A stretch of 64,000 bases of DNA from an uncultured Pelagibacteraceae bacterium. GTDB taxonomy: Bacteria > Pseudomonadota > Alphaproteobacteria > Pelagibacterales > Pelagibacteraceae. The translations under genes were made by a program, and so were the position numbers. This document shows, one piece after another, positions 54,607-63,187 of this stretch. Each line of letters begins with the position of its first letter. Position 1 is the stretch's first letter. The notes under the pieces were generated by a model. The model ran no database searches and was not told the DNA's origin. It saw only the letters and a list, made by a program, of their open reading frames with translations. Location: NCBI GenBank assembly GCA_902613915.1, contig CACMJB010000002.1, forward strand, positions 72,001-136,000, read 5' to 3'.

Positions 54607-55746
54607 ATGAATATAAAAACTGAAGATATAAATAAGATTATAGTAAAAAAACCACTCAAACTTGATTGTGGTAAAACAATAAATAATTTTCCACTAGCGT
54701 ATGAGACCTACGGAAAATTAAATGCAAATAAAGATAACGCTATTCTTGTTTTTCATGCTTTAACAGGCGATCAATTTGTAACCGGTACTAACCCTATTAC
54801 TAATAAAGAGGGCTGGTGGGTCACCGCTGTCGGTCCTGGCAAAGCTATTGATACAGATAAATATTTTGTGATTTGCGCAAATGTAATTGGTGGATGTATG
54901 GGTTCTCTTGGACCAAAAAATACAAATCCTGAAAACAACCAACCCTACGGTTTAGATTTTCCAGTAATCACCATTAAGGATATGGTGAAAGCACAAGAGT
55001 CTTTACTGGAACACCTTGGTATAAAAAAACTTTTATGTGCTACTGGCGGATCTATGGGTGGAATGCAGTTATTACAATTTTGCGCAACGTTTCCTGATAA
55101 AGCTTTTTCGGCTATTCCAATAGCTTGCAGTTCGAGTCATAGTGCTCAAAATATTGCACTAAATGAACTAGCACGCCAAGCTATTATGGCTGACCCTGTG
55201 TGGGACAATGGAAAGTATGTATCAAAAAATGTGCAACCTAAAAATGGCTTAGCAGTTGCAAGAATGGTTGGGCATATAAGTTATTTGTCTGAAAAAGGTA
55301 TGCAAGAAAAATTTGGAAGAAAATTACAAGAAAAAGCTGATTATGAATTTAGTTTTAACGCAGATTTTCAGGTAGAGAGTTATTTAAGGCACCAAGGTTA
55401 TGCTTTTGTAGAAAGATTTGATGCGAATTCAATTCTTTATATAACTAGAGCAATGGATTATTTTGATCTTTCTAAGCAATACAAAGGTGGGTTAGTTGAA
55501 GCTTTTAAAAATCAAAATACAAAATTTCTAGTAATATCATTTTCTTCAGACTGGCTTTATACAACAAAAGAAAATAAGGATATAGTAATTGCTTTAAATG
55601 CATCTGGCGCTGATGTTTCCTACTCAGAAATAGTAACAGACAAGGGACACGACTCCTTCTTATTAAACGAACCAGAATTTTTAAAAACTCTTAAGGGTTT
55701 TATAGACTCAATGCATGAAAAGTTTAAAAATGAAAAAAGAATTTAA
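54607..55746 (+). CDS. metX: Homoserine O-acetyltransferase
   Basis: The first committed step to methionine: homoserine plus acetyl-CoA (or succinyl-CoA) to the O-acyl ester. I chose the ATG at 54607 (379 residues, MNIKTEDINKI); an in-frame ATG at 54577 lies inside the terminator hairpin and abuts the AGGGAG without spacing. The alpha/beta hydrolase signatures are LVFHALTGDQFVTG, the nucleophile elbow ATGGSMGGMQLLQF (Ser near 150), and the C-terminal TDKGHDSFLLNEPEF (Asp/His). No Shine-Dalgarno sequence exists beyond the T-run. The next gene metW overlaps its end. Confidence 0.93.
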   Translation: MNIKTEDINKIIVKKPLKLDCGKTINNFPLAYETYGKLNANKDNAILVFHALTGDQFVTGTNPITNKEGWWVTAVGPGKAIDTDKYFVICANVIGGCMGSLGPKNTNPENNQPYGLDFPVITIKDMVKAQESLLEHLGIKKLLCATGGSMGGMQLLQFCATFPDKAFSAIPIACSSSHSAQNIALNELARQAIMADPVWDNGKYVSKNVQPKNGLAVARMVGHISYLSEKGMQEKFGRKLQEKADYEFSFNADFQVESYLRHQGYAFVERFDANSILYITRAMDYFDLSKQYKGGLVEAFKNQNTKFLVISFSSDWLYTTKENKDIVIALNASGADVSYSEIVTDKGHDSFLLNEPEFLKTLKGFIDSMHEKFKNEKRI

Positions 55747-56323
55747 AGTAATAGCTGAATTGTTGCCAAACAACACAAGGGTATTAGATGTTGGTTGTGG
55801 TGATGGATCTCTAATGAATTTCCTTAGAGAGGAAAAAAATATAGAGGTTCGTGGATTAGAACTTAATCAAGAAAATGTGCAACTGTGCATACGCAAAGGT
55901 TTGCCGGTAATACAAGGAAACGCCGAAACTGAGCTTCATCAATTTCCCGATCAATCTTTTGACTATGTTGTACTTAGTCAAACGTTACAAGCTTTTTATA
56001 ACCCAGAGGAAGTTTTAAAAAATCTTTTGAGGATTGGTAAAGCAGTAATTGTTTCAATTCCAAATTTTGGATATTGGAAAGTAAGAATGAAGCTTTTATT
56101 TTTTGGTGAAATGCCAGTGACAAAAACATTACCAAATACTTGGTACAACACTCCTAACTTACATATGTGCACTATTAAAGATCTATTTAAGTTTTGTGAT
56201 GAAAAAAATATAAATATTAAACAAGTAGTTGGTGTAAATGAAGATAAAACTTCATTAATAAAAAAAAGTAATTTAGAAATAAAAAATCTCTTTTCAAAAT
56301 TAGGGATTTTTTTAATAGGGTAA
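55730..56323 (+). CDS. metW: MetW, methionine biosynthesis partner of MetX
   Basis: A class I SAM-dependent methyltransferase-fold protein of 197 residues from ATG 55730 (MKKEFKVIAELLP); an in-frame ATG at 55715 adds five residues. The SAM loop is VLDVGCGDGSLMNFL (about residues 18-32), followed by GLELNQENVQ and DYVVLSQTLQAFYNPEEVL. MetW associates with MetX and raises its activity in other proteobacteria. It overlaps metX by 17 bases, so translation is coupled. Under riboswitch control with metX. Confidence 0.92.
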   Translation: MKKEFKVIAELLPNNTRVLDVGCGDGSLMNFLREEKNIEVRGLELNQENVQLCIRKGLPVIQGNAETELHQFPDQSFDYVVLSQTLQAFYNPEEVLKNLLRIGKAVIVSIPNFGYWKVRMKLLFFGEMPVTKTLPNTWYNTPNLHMCTIKDLFKFCDEKNINIKQVVGVNEDKTSLIKKSNLEIKNLFSKLGIFLIG

Positions 56324-57082
56324 ATGATTGTAGAAATTATTCCATGCTTAAGTGATAATTACAGTTATTTAATTCATGAAGAAGAAACAGGCACTGTTTC
56401 AATAGTAGATCCTTCTGAATTTAACGCTTGTGATAAAATAATTAATAAATATAAAAAGTTAGATTTTATTCTAAATACTCATCATCACACAGATCATGTT
56501 GGGGCTAACCTTGAACTTAAAAAAAAATATAACTCAATAATTTTAGGGTCAAGTTTAGACAAAAATCGTATACCAGGAATAGATATATGCCTTGAAGAAA
56601 ATCAAAAGCATAAAATTGGAAATTTAGAATTTGAAGTAATTTTTATTCCAGGTCACACAAAGGGTCATATTGCTTTTTTCTTTAAAAAAGAAAAAATTGC
56701 CTTTACCGGAGATACATTATTTTCTTTAGGGTGTGGTAGAGTATTTGAAGGTACTCATGAAGAAATGTTTCATTCTTTAAATAAAATAAAAAATCTTCCT
56801 TCTGATACAAAAATCTATTGTGGACACGAGTACACAAATTCAAATTTGAATTTCTGTTTAGAGCATGATCCAAAAAACATCCATTTAAAAGATAAAATAA
56901 TTGATATCGAAAAAAAACTAAACTCAAACCAACCAACTATTCCGTCTACTATAGCTGAAGAAATTAAAACAAATATTTTCTTAAGGTGTGATGATCCTGA
57001 GATAAAGCATAGCTTAGGCTTAAAAGGTTCATCTGATATTGAAGTTTTTTCAAAATTACGAGATTTAAAGGATTCTTTTTAG
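56324..57082 (+). CDS. gloB: Hydroxyacylglutathione hydrolase (glyoxalase II)
   Basis: This metallo-beta-lactamase-fold thioesterase hydrolyses S-lactoylglutathione in methylglyoxal detoxification. The 252 residues show the binuclear metal motif THHHTDHVGAN (about 52-62), FIPGHTKGHIAFF, FTGDTLFSLGCGRVFEG, and IYCGHEYTNSN, and the C-terminal glutathione-binding helices. It begins directly after the metW stop, so it may share that transcript. A promoter for rplU follows. Confidence 0.93.
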   Translation: MIVEIIPCLSDNYSYLIHEEETGTVSIVDPSEFNACDKIINKYKKLDFILNTHHHTDHVGANLELKKKYNSIILGSSLDKNRIPGIDICLEENQKHKIGNLEFEVIFIPGHTKGHIAFFFKKEKIAFTGDTLFSLGCGRVFEGTHEEMFHSLNKIKNLPSDTKIYCGHEYTNSNLNFCLEHDPKNIHLKDKIIDIEKKLNSNQPTIPSTIAEEIKTNIFLRCDDPEIKHSLGLKGSSDIEVFSKLRDLKDSF

Positions 57083-57093
57083 CTTCAATAATC

Positions 57094-57121
57094 TTGACTT
57101 GCGAGCACTGAGGGCTATATT
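57094..57121 (+). promoter_or_regulatory. Putative rplU promoter
   Basis: TTGACT (57094-57099), a 16-base GC-richer spacer, and TATATT (57116-57121). The start point is predicted near 57128, about 20 bases before the rplU ATG. One of the clearest promoters in the window; the TTGACTTGC context recurs upstream of the aminotransferase gene. Confidence 0.6.
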
Positions 57122-57147
57122 GCGTGGAAATTAAAAAAAGAGTTTTT

Positions 57148-57555
57148 ATGTCATTTGCTATAATTGAAACCGGCGGAAAACAATACAAAGTGACCGCAAG
57201 TAAAATATTAGAAATAGAAAAACTTAACGCTAAGGTTGGTGAAACTATAAAATTTGATAACGTTTTACTTTTAAATGACGATAAAAACACTGAAGTTGGA
57301 AGCCCTAAAGTTGATGGAGCTACAGTAGAAGCTAAACTTTTAGAAAATGTTAAAGATAGAACTGTATTAATTTTTCATAAAAGAAGACGAAAACATTCAA
57401 GAAAAAAGAATGGTCATAGACAACGTCACTCTAAGATACAAATAACAAAAATTTTAGCAAAAGGTGGAAAAGTTATAGATGAAGCTAAAATTGTTGGAAA
57501 AAAGAAACCTATTAAAGAAGAGAAAAAAGTTATAAAAAAGGAAGCAAAAATATAG
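57148..57555 (+). CDS. rplU: 50S ribosomal protein L21
   Basis: bL21 of the 50S subunit. I chose ATG 57148 (MSFAIIETGGKQYKVT, 135 residues); a GTG at 57124 would add eight residues inside the promoter start region. Family signatures are ETGGKQYKV near the start and VLIFHKRRRKHSRKKNGHRQ in the core. Typical L21 has about 103 residues; here a 30-residue Lys/Glu-rich tail (KKPIKEEKKVIKKEAKI at the end) is added, as in several alphaproteobacteria. rpmA follows after eight bases with GGAAATTAA before its ATG. Confidence 0.95.
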   Translation: MSFAIIETGGKQYKVTASKILEIEKLNAKVGETIKFDNVLLLNDDKNTEVGSPKVDGATVEAKLLENVKDRTVLIFHKRRRKHSRKKNGHRQRHSKIQITKILAKGGKVIDEAKIVGKKKPIKEEKKVIKKEAKI

Positions 57556-57563
57556 GAAATTAA

Positions 57564-57818
57564 ATGGCAACTAAAAAGGCAGGTGGATCATCGAAGAACG
57601 GCCGAGATAGTAAAGGTAGACGCCTCGGAGTAAAAAAGTATGGCGATCAAGTAGTGATACCTGGAAACATCATAGTGAGACAGAGAGGTACGAAAATTCA
57701 TCCTGGTGATAATGTTGGCATGGGTAAAGATCACTCAATTTTTTCTTTAATCAAAGGAAAAGTAAAATTCAAAAAATCTAAATTAAACAGAACTTTTGTT
57801 TCTGTAATCCCCAATTAA
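57564..57818 (+). CDS. rpmA: 50S ribosomal protein L27
   Basis: bL27 lies near the peptidyl-transferase centre. The 84 residues start [20 protein letters not shown] and include [20 protein letters not shown] and [20 protein letters not shown]. There is no N-terminal prosequence of the Firmicutes type. It lies between rplU and obgE, the standard bacterial order. Confidence 0.97.
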   Translation: MATKKAGGSSKNGRDSKGRRLGVKKYGDQVVIPGNIIVRQRGTKIHPGDNVGMGKDHSIFSLIKGKVKFKKSKLNRTFVSVIPN

Positions 57819-57822
57819 ATCT

Positions 57823-57848
57823 ATATAAATAACCTAAGTTATTTATAT
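57823..57848. other. 11-bp perfect hairpin between rpmA and obgE
   Basis: ATATAAATAAC (57823-57833) pairs with GTTATTTATAT (57838-57848), loop CTAA. No T-run follows, so it is not a standard terminator. A perfect TATAAT (57849-57854) directly follows, five bases before the obgE ATG, too near for a normal leader. It may be a processing or stability element that separates ribosomal protein from GTPase expression. Confidence 0.4.
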
Positions 57849-57858
57849 TATAATAAGA

Positions 57859-58842
57859 ATGAAATTTTTAGATCAAGCAAAGATTTATATTAAAGCTGGA
57901 AATGGCGGCTCAGGTTCTGCAAGCTTTAGAAGAGAAAAGTTTGTAGAATATGGCGGACCAGATGGCGGCGATGGTGGAGACGGTGGATCTATAATTGTAC
58001 AATCAGACAGAAACCTTAATACGTTAATTGATTTCAGGTATGCTCAACATTTTAAAGCTCAACATGGGAAACCTGGAAGCAAAAGAAATAGAACTGGAGC
58101 TAATGGGGAAGATTTAATTTTAAAAGTTCCTTTAGGAACCCAAGTATTTGAAGAAGACAATAATACTTTAATTTATGACTTTACCAAGAATAAAGAAAAA
58201 TATCTTGTAGCATCGGGTGGTAAAGGTGGACTTGGTAACGTAAGATTTAAAAGTTCAACAAATAGAGCGCCAAGAAAAAAAACTAATGGAAAATTAGGTG
58301 AAGAATTTTGGATATGGCTTCAATTAAAAGTAATTGCTGACATTGGAATTATTGGTAAACCAAATGCTGGTAAATCTAGTTTGCTTGCAGCATTAACAAG
58401 AGCCAAGCCAAAAATAGCAAACTATCCATTTACAACAGTAAATCCAAATTTAGGAGTATCTTACTATGGAGGAAAAGAGATTACTTTAGCTGATATTCCT
58501 GGTTTAGTAGAGGGTGCACATAAAGGCGTTGGTCTTGGAGATAAATTCTTAAGACATATAGAAAGGTGTAAAATTTTACTTCACTTAATAGATTTATCAG
58601 AAGATGACTTATTAAATTCTTATAAGAAAATTAAATCAGAGTTATCTAATTATGATAAAGATTTAATAAAAAAGAAAGAAATAATTTTTTTTAATAAATC
58701 AGATTTATTAGATGAAGATGAGATAAATGAGAAATTAAAAGAATTTAAAAAGAAAATTAAAACTAAATATGAAGTTGTGTCTGTTAATTCTAACAAAGAT
58801 CTTCAAAAAATTAAAAAATTATTAATTAAATATGCTAATTAA
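57859..58842 (+). CDS. obgE: Obg-family GTPase
   Basis: A 327-residue GTPase in 50S assembly and stress control. The N-terminal Gly-rich OBG fold (GGNGGSGSASFRREKF and GGDGGDGGSIIV, about 1-155) precedes the G domain: GIIGKPNAGKSSLLAALT (G1), TTVNPNLGV, LADIPGLVEGAHKG (G3), and FFNKSDLL (G4). It lacks a C-terminal extension. It overlaps proB by 11 bases, so translation of proB is coupled. Confidence 0.95.
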   Translation: MKFLDQAKIYIKAGNGGSGSASFRREKFVEYGGPDGGDGGDGGSIIVQSDRNLNTLIDFRYAQHFKAQHGKPGSKRNRTGANGEDLILKVPLGTQVFEEDNNTLIYDFTKNKEKYLVASGGKGGLGNVRFKSSTNRAPRKKTNGKLGEEFWIWLQLKVIADIGIIGKPNAGKSSLLAALTRAKPKIANYPFTTVNPNLGVSYYGGKEITLADIPGLVEGAHKGVGLGDKFLRHIERCKILLHLIDLSEDDLLNSYKKIKSELSNYDKDLIKKKEIIFFNKSDLLDEDEINEKLKEFKKKIKTKYEVVSVNSNKDLQKIKKLLIKYAN

Positions 58843-59923
58843 AAACGCAAATAAAATAGTTTTAAAACTTGGATCTACAACTGTAATTGACAGTAAAGGT
58901 ATTTTCAAAAAAAAATGGGTAACTTCTCTTATTAAAGATTTAAAAAAATACGGAAAAGGAAAAAACTTTGTAATTGTCTCATCAGGTGCAATAGCTCTTG
59001 GCCAAAAATATCTAAAGATTAAAAAAGGAAAAATTAAATTAGAAATGAGCCAAGCTATTGCAGCTGTTGGCCAAATTCATCTAGCAGGAGAATTTCAAAA
59101 ACTATTTGATAAATATAAGATTAAAACTGGTCAAATTTTAATTAGCCCAGATGATACCGAGCAAAGAAGAAGGGCTATTAATGTAAGAAGGACATTTGAT
59201 AATCTGTTTAAACTTAAAGCTATCCCTGTAGTTAATGAAAATGACTCAACGGCAACTAGTGAAATAAAATATGGAGATAATGATAGACTAGCTGCAAGAG
59301 TAGCTCAAATTATTGGAGCAGATATGCTGATTTTATTTTCTGATGTTGATGGACTATACGATAAATCGAAAGGGAAAAAAATTGTAAGAGAAGTAACTTC
59401 AATTAATGAAAAAATAATGTCTTTAATAGATAACAAGAAAAACAAATTTGGTTCAGGAGGAATTGCTACAAAGTTGGATGCCGCTAAAATTTGTATGAAT
59501 TCAGGCAGTCATATGTTTATTGCTAATGGTAAAGTAAATAATCCAATTGCATATATGATTAAAAATAATAAATATACCCATTTCTTGCCAAAAATTTCTA
59601 CATTAGACGCTAGAAAAAAATGGATTATAGGTTCCCTTAACTACAATGGAACAATTTGTATTGATAATGGAGCAGCTAAGGCATTATCAAATGGTAAAAG
59701 CTTGCTCGCAGCTGGCATAACTAAGATTAAAGGAAATTTCAAAAAAGGAGAAAATGTAATAATCTTGGATCAAAATAATAATCAACTAGCTCGAGGGCTA
59801 TCATCATTTAGCTCTGTTGAAATTGATAAAATTAAAGGCAAACAAAGTAGAGAGATAGAAACAATTCTTGGATATCTTAGTAAAACTGAGGTCATTCATA
59901 AAGATGATATGGTATTATTATAA
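58832..59923 (+). CDS. proB: Glutamate 5-kinase
   Basis: The first step of proline synthesis, phosphorylating glutamate. The 363 residues consist of an amino-acid-kinase domain (IVLKLGSTTVIDSKG, FVIVSSGAIALGQKYL, VNENDSTATSEIKYGDND) and a C-terminal PUA domain (about 275-350, ending near FSSVEIDKIKGKQSREIET). Proline feedback is common for this family. It is followed by proA directly, with no gap. Confidence 0.95.
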   Translation: MLIKNANKIVLKLGSTTVIDSKGIFKKKWVTSLIKDLKKYGKGKNFVIVSSGAIALGQKYLKIKKGKIKLEMSQAIAAVGQIHLAGEFQKLFDKYKIKTGQILISPDDTEQRRRAINVRRTFDNLFKLKAIPVVNENDSTATSEIKYGDNDRLAARVAQIIGADMLILFSDVDGLYDKSKGKKIVREVTSINEKIMSLIDNKKNKFGSGGIATKLDAAKICMNSGSHMFIANGKVNNPIAYMIKNNKYTHFLPKISTLDARKKWIIGSLNYNGTICIDNGAAKALSNGKSLLAAGITKIKGNFKKGENVIILDQNNNQLARGLSSFSSVEIDKIKGKQSREIETILGYLSKTEVIHKDDMVLL

Positions 59924-61165
59924 ATGAATTATTTAGAAACAGTCGGCAAAAATGCAAAAAAAGCCTTTGAGGACTTAAAGGACGTAAAACATAAAAAAAT
60001 AAAAAAAGTTTTAGATAATTACAATCAATCTCTACTAAAAAATTCAAATAAGATAATCAGAGAAAATTTAAAAGATGTAAAAAATGTTAAAAGAAAACAT
60101 TTAGTTGACAGACTTATTTTAAATAAAAAGAGAATAGAAGGTATTAGACACTCAATAAATGAAATAGCGAAGTTTAAAGACCCGGTTGGAAGAATTCTAG
60201 AAACATGGCACAGGCCAAATAATTTGACTATTAAAAGAGTTACAACTCCAATCGGTATCATAGGTGTAATATATGAAAGCAGACCTAATGTAACTGCTGA
60301 TGTTGCAGCATTATGTTTAAAATCAGGAAACTGTTCTATATTAAGAGGTGGATCCGAAGCTTTCAATTCAAATAGATTATTAGCTAATTTGTTTAGAGAT
60401 AATTTACGAAAAAATAATATCAACCAAAACTGTGTTCAATTTATTGAAAATAAAAATAGAAAAATAGTAGATCAATTATTATCAAAAATGAGTGCATACA
60501 TTGATGTAATTGTGCCAAGAGGAGGTAAAGGACTTGTAGCAAAAGTACAAAAATTTTCTAATGTGCATGTAATTGGTCATCTTGAAGGATTATGCCACAT
60601 TTATGTTGATAGTACTGCAAATATTAAAATGGCAAGGGATTTAATTATTAATGCAAAAATGAGAAGAACAAGTATTTGCGGTGCGGTTGAAACTCTTCTA
60701 ATCGAAGAAAAAGCTTTAGGTTCACATGCTAAAGAAATAATAAACGCTCTTTTAGACTCAGGTTGCGAAGTTAGAGCTGATAAAAAGATTAACAAAATTT
60801 TTAAAGGAAAATTAAAAAAAGCTACTGAGAAAGACTGGAAGACAGAATACCTAAATGCAATTATTTCAGTAAAAACAGTCAAAAATGTAAAGAGTGCTGT
60901 CGAACATATTTTAAAATACGGCACAATGCATACCGATAGTATCATTACTAATAACAAAAAAAATGCTGAAGTTTTTTTAAATGGAGTAAACAGCTCAATA
61001 GCTATGCATAATGTTTCAACTCAATTTGCTGATGGTGGTGAATTCGGTTTTGGTGGTGAAATTGGTATCTCTACTAACAAACTTCCACCGAGAGGTCCTG
61101 TAGGGATTAATCAATTGACTTCATATAAGTATCTTGTATCTGGAAAAGGAATTATTAGACCATAA
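59924..61165 (+). CDS. proA: Glutamate-5-semialdehyde dehydrogenase
   Basis: Reduces gamma-glutamyl phosphate with NADPH, second step of proline synthesis. The 413 residues have the aldehyde-dehydrogenase fold: IGVIYESRPNVTADVAALCL, GNCSILRGGSEAFNSN, VPRGGKGLVAKVQ, and the catalytic Cys in MRRTSICGAVETLL. The end has the family motif GGEFGFGGEIGISTNKLPPR. Its start is the base after the proB stop, so ProB and ProA are made together. Confidence 0.95.
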   Translation: MNYLETVGKNAKKAFEDLKDVKHKKIKKVLDNYNQSLLKNSNKIIRENLKDVKNVKRKHLVDRLILNKKRIEGIRHSINEIAKFKDPVGRILETWHRPNNLTIKRVTTPIGIIGVIYESRPNVTADVAALCLKSGNCSILRGGSEAFNSNRLLANLFRDNLRKNNINQNCVQFIENKNRKIVDQLLSKMSAYIDVIVPRGGKGLVAKVQKFSNVHVIGHLEGLCHIYVDSTANIKMARDLIINAKMRRTSICGAVETLLIEEKALGSHAKEIINALLDSGCEVRADKKINKIFKGKLKKATEKDWKTEYLNAIISVKTVKNVKSAVEHILKYGTMHTDSIITNNKKNAEVFLNGVNSSIAMHNVSTQFADGGEFGFGGEIGISTNKLPPRGPVGINQLTSYKYLVSGKGIIRP

Positions 61166-61169
61166 ACTA

Positions 61170-61709
61170 ATGGCAAATATCCAAAAAAAACACGTCGGAA
61201 TATTGGGTGGTAGCTTTGACCCTGCACATAAAGGTCACTTGGGTATATCAAAAATTGCTATTAAAAAATTAAAATTAAAAAAAATTTATTGGGTTATAAC
61301 CAAAAAAAACCCCTTCAAGAATAAAACTTTTTATTCTTTAGATAAAAGAGTTAAGTTAGCAAAACAAATATCTAGAACACAAAGAAAAATTCAAACAATA
61401 CATCTAGAAAATATCATCAAATCCCCCAGAACTATTGATATTATTAATTACTTTATAAGAAATAAAAATATTAAAAATATATATTTTATAATTGGTTCTG
61501 ATAATTTAATCAAATTTCACAAGTGGAAAAGCTGGAAAAAGATTGTAAAATTGGTGAAATTAATAGTTTTTTCTAGAAAGGGATATGATAGAAAGGGAAT
61601 GAAATCAATTGTGGTTAAAAATTTTAAAAATAAAATCATATTCATCAAAAACAAACATATTACAATTTCATCTACACAATTAAAAAACCAAAAAATTTTA
61701 AATAATTAA
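61170..61709 (+). CDS. nadD: Nicotinate-nucleotide adenylyltransferase
   Basis: Makes nicotinate adenine dinucleotide for NAD synthesis. I chose ATG 61170 (179 residues, MANIQKKHVGILGGSFDP), which avoids overlap with proA; a frame from 61134 adds 12 residues of proA-overlapping sequence. Motifs are GGSFDPAHKGHLGISKIA (HxGH), FIIGSDNLIKFHKWKSW, and ISSTQLK in place of the usual ISSTxIR. Otherwise standard. Its stop overlaps the rsfS start (TAATG). Confidence 0.9.
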   Translation: MANIQKKHVGILGGSFDPAHKGHLGISKIAIKKLKLKKIYWVITKKNPFKNKTFYSLDKRVKLAKQISRTQRKIQTIHLENIIKSPRTIDIINYFIRNKNIKNIYFIIGSDNLIKFHKWKSWKKIVKLVKLIVFSRKGYDRKGMKSIVVKNFKNKIIFIKNKHITISSTQLKNQKILNN

Positions 61710-62056
61710 TGGAAGTTGTTGAAATTAAAAAAAATATCGAAAAAATATTAGACGATAATAAAGCTCAAAACATCACTTCAATAAATCTTAAGAATAAATC
61801 TTATATAGCTGATTACATGATAATTGCTTCAGGTACATCTTCGAGACATCTTCAATCACTTTCAGAAATTCTTGTTAATGAACTTAAAAAAAAAGGAATT
61901 CAAAATTGCAGAATAGAAGGAAAGGATAGTAATGATTGGAAATTAGTCGACGCCCATGATGTAATAGTTCATATTTTTCATCCTGAAAAAAGAGAGTTTT
62001 ACGACCTTGAAAAAATGTGGTCTGAAGAAATACCTAAAGAGAGAGCTACATTATGA
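61709..62056 (+). CDS. rsfS: Ribosomal silencing factor RsfS
   Basis: A 115-residue protein that binds L14 and prevents subunit joining in starvation. Signatures are DYMIIASGTSSRHLQSLSEI, the RIEGKDSNDWKLVDAHDVIV segment with Trp, and the YDLEKMW end. In many alphaproteobacteria rlmH follows; here ctpA follows directly with a four-base overlap. The gene starts inside the nadD stop. Confidence 0.94.
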   Translation: MEVVEIKKNIEKILDDNKAQNITSINLKNKSYIADYMIIASGTSSRHLQSLSEILVNELKKKGIQNCRIEGKDSNDWKLVDAHDVIVHIFHPEKREFYDLEKMWSEEIPKERATL

Positions 62057-63186
62057 TAAAATTTTTATTCTTTTTAATTTTTATATTAAATTTAAACACA
62101 GCTGCATTCCCCAAAAATGATCTTTATGAAAAAATTGATTTGTTTGGTGAAGTTTTAGAAAATATTAAAAAAGATTATGTAGATGAAGTAGATCAAGCTG
62201 AAATGATGGACTCAGCGATTAATGGTGTTTTGCAGTCTTTGGATCCTTATTCTGCTTATATGTCTCCTGAGCTTTTTAGAGAAATGCAAACTGATACAAA
62301 AGGTGAGTTTGGTGGTCTTGGAATAGAAATTGGAATGGAAGCTGGAGTAGTAAAAGTTATTTCACCCATTGATGATACACCGGCTGCTGAAGCAGGAATA
62401 AAAGCTGGCGATTACATTGTAAAAATTGGTAAAGATCAAGTTCAAGGCAAAACTTTAATGGAAGCTGTTAAATTAATGCGAGGACCAGTTGGAACTTCAA
62501 TTGATCTTACAGTTAGAAGAAAAAATGTAAAAAAACCTTTAGAATTTAAAATAACCAGAAAAATAATAGAAGTTAGATCTGTTAACTCTGAAATTATAAG
62601 TAAAGAAAAAAATATTGGATACATAAGATTAAAATCTTTTAATGAAAATAGTGATAAACAATTCTTAAAATCAATTAAAAATTTTGAGAAAAATAAAAAA
62701 ATTAAGGGTTATGTTCTTGATTTAAGAAATAATCCTGGAGGACTTCTAACACAAGCTATTAATATAACTGATTTTTTCTTAGACGATGGTGAAATAGTTT
62801 CAACAAAAGGTAGAAATGTTTCTGAAACAAGAAAATTTTTTGCTAGAAAAGGTGATGAAGTTAAGGGAAAACCAATTGTAGTACTAATAAATAATGGTTC
62901 AGCATCTGCAGCTGAAATATTCGCTGGAGCATTAAAAGATCACAAGAGAGCAATAATTTTAGGAGAAAACTCTTACGGTAAAGGATCTGTTCAATCTATA
63001 ATACCACTAAAAAATGGTGGTGGTATTAGATTAACAATTTCAAAATACTATCTTCCATCTGGTAAATCTATTTCTGAAGTAGGTGTCACACCTGATATCT
63101 TGGTAGAGGAAATTGGAGAGGATTTTAAAATTAAATCAGAAAAAGATAATCAATTAAATTACGCTATTAAACTGTTCAATTCTTAA
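62053..63186 (+). CDS. ctpA: Carboxy-terminal processing protease, S41 family
   Basis: A 377-residue periplasmic serine protease. The signal peptide is about residues 1-19 (FLFFLIFILNLNTAAFP). The PDZ domain (about 85-165) includes GGLGIEIGMEAG and AEAGIKAGDYIVKIG. The catalytic Ser is in NNGSASAAEIFAGALKDH (about 280) and the Lys in GENSYGKGSVQS. It may cut hydrolases or lipoproteins of the cell wall. Overlaps rsfS by four bases (ATGA) and is two bases before rppH. Confidence 0.93.
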   Translation: MIKFLFFLIFILNLNTAAFPKNDLYEKIDLFGEVLENIKKDYVDEVDQAEMMDSAINGVLQSLDPYSAYMSPELFREMQTDTKGEFGGLGIEIGMEAGVVKVISPIDDTPAAEAGIKAGDYIVKIGKDQVQGKTLMEAVKLMRGPVGTSIDLTVRRKNVKKPLEFKITRKIIEVRSVNSEIISKEKNIGYIRLKSFNENSDKQFLKSIKNFEKNKKIKGYVLDLRNNPGGLLTQAINITDFFLDDGEIVSTKGRNVSETRKFFARKGDEVKGKPIVVLINNGSASAAEIFAGALKDHKRAIILGENSYGKGSVQSIIPLKNGGGIRLTISKYYLPSGKSISEVGVTPDILVEEIGEDFKIKSEKDNQLNYAIKLFNS

Positions 63187-63187
63187 G

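Noticed and set aside
56964-57290. 108-codon minus-strand frame over gloB/rplU
   Set aside because: Opposes two conserved genes and the rplU promoter; no supporting signal.
60025-60957. Minus-strand frames inside proA
   Set aside because: Antisense to a conserved dehydrogenase with all catalytic motifs; no independent evidence.
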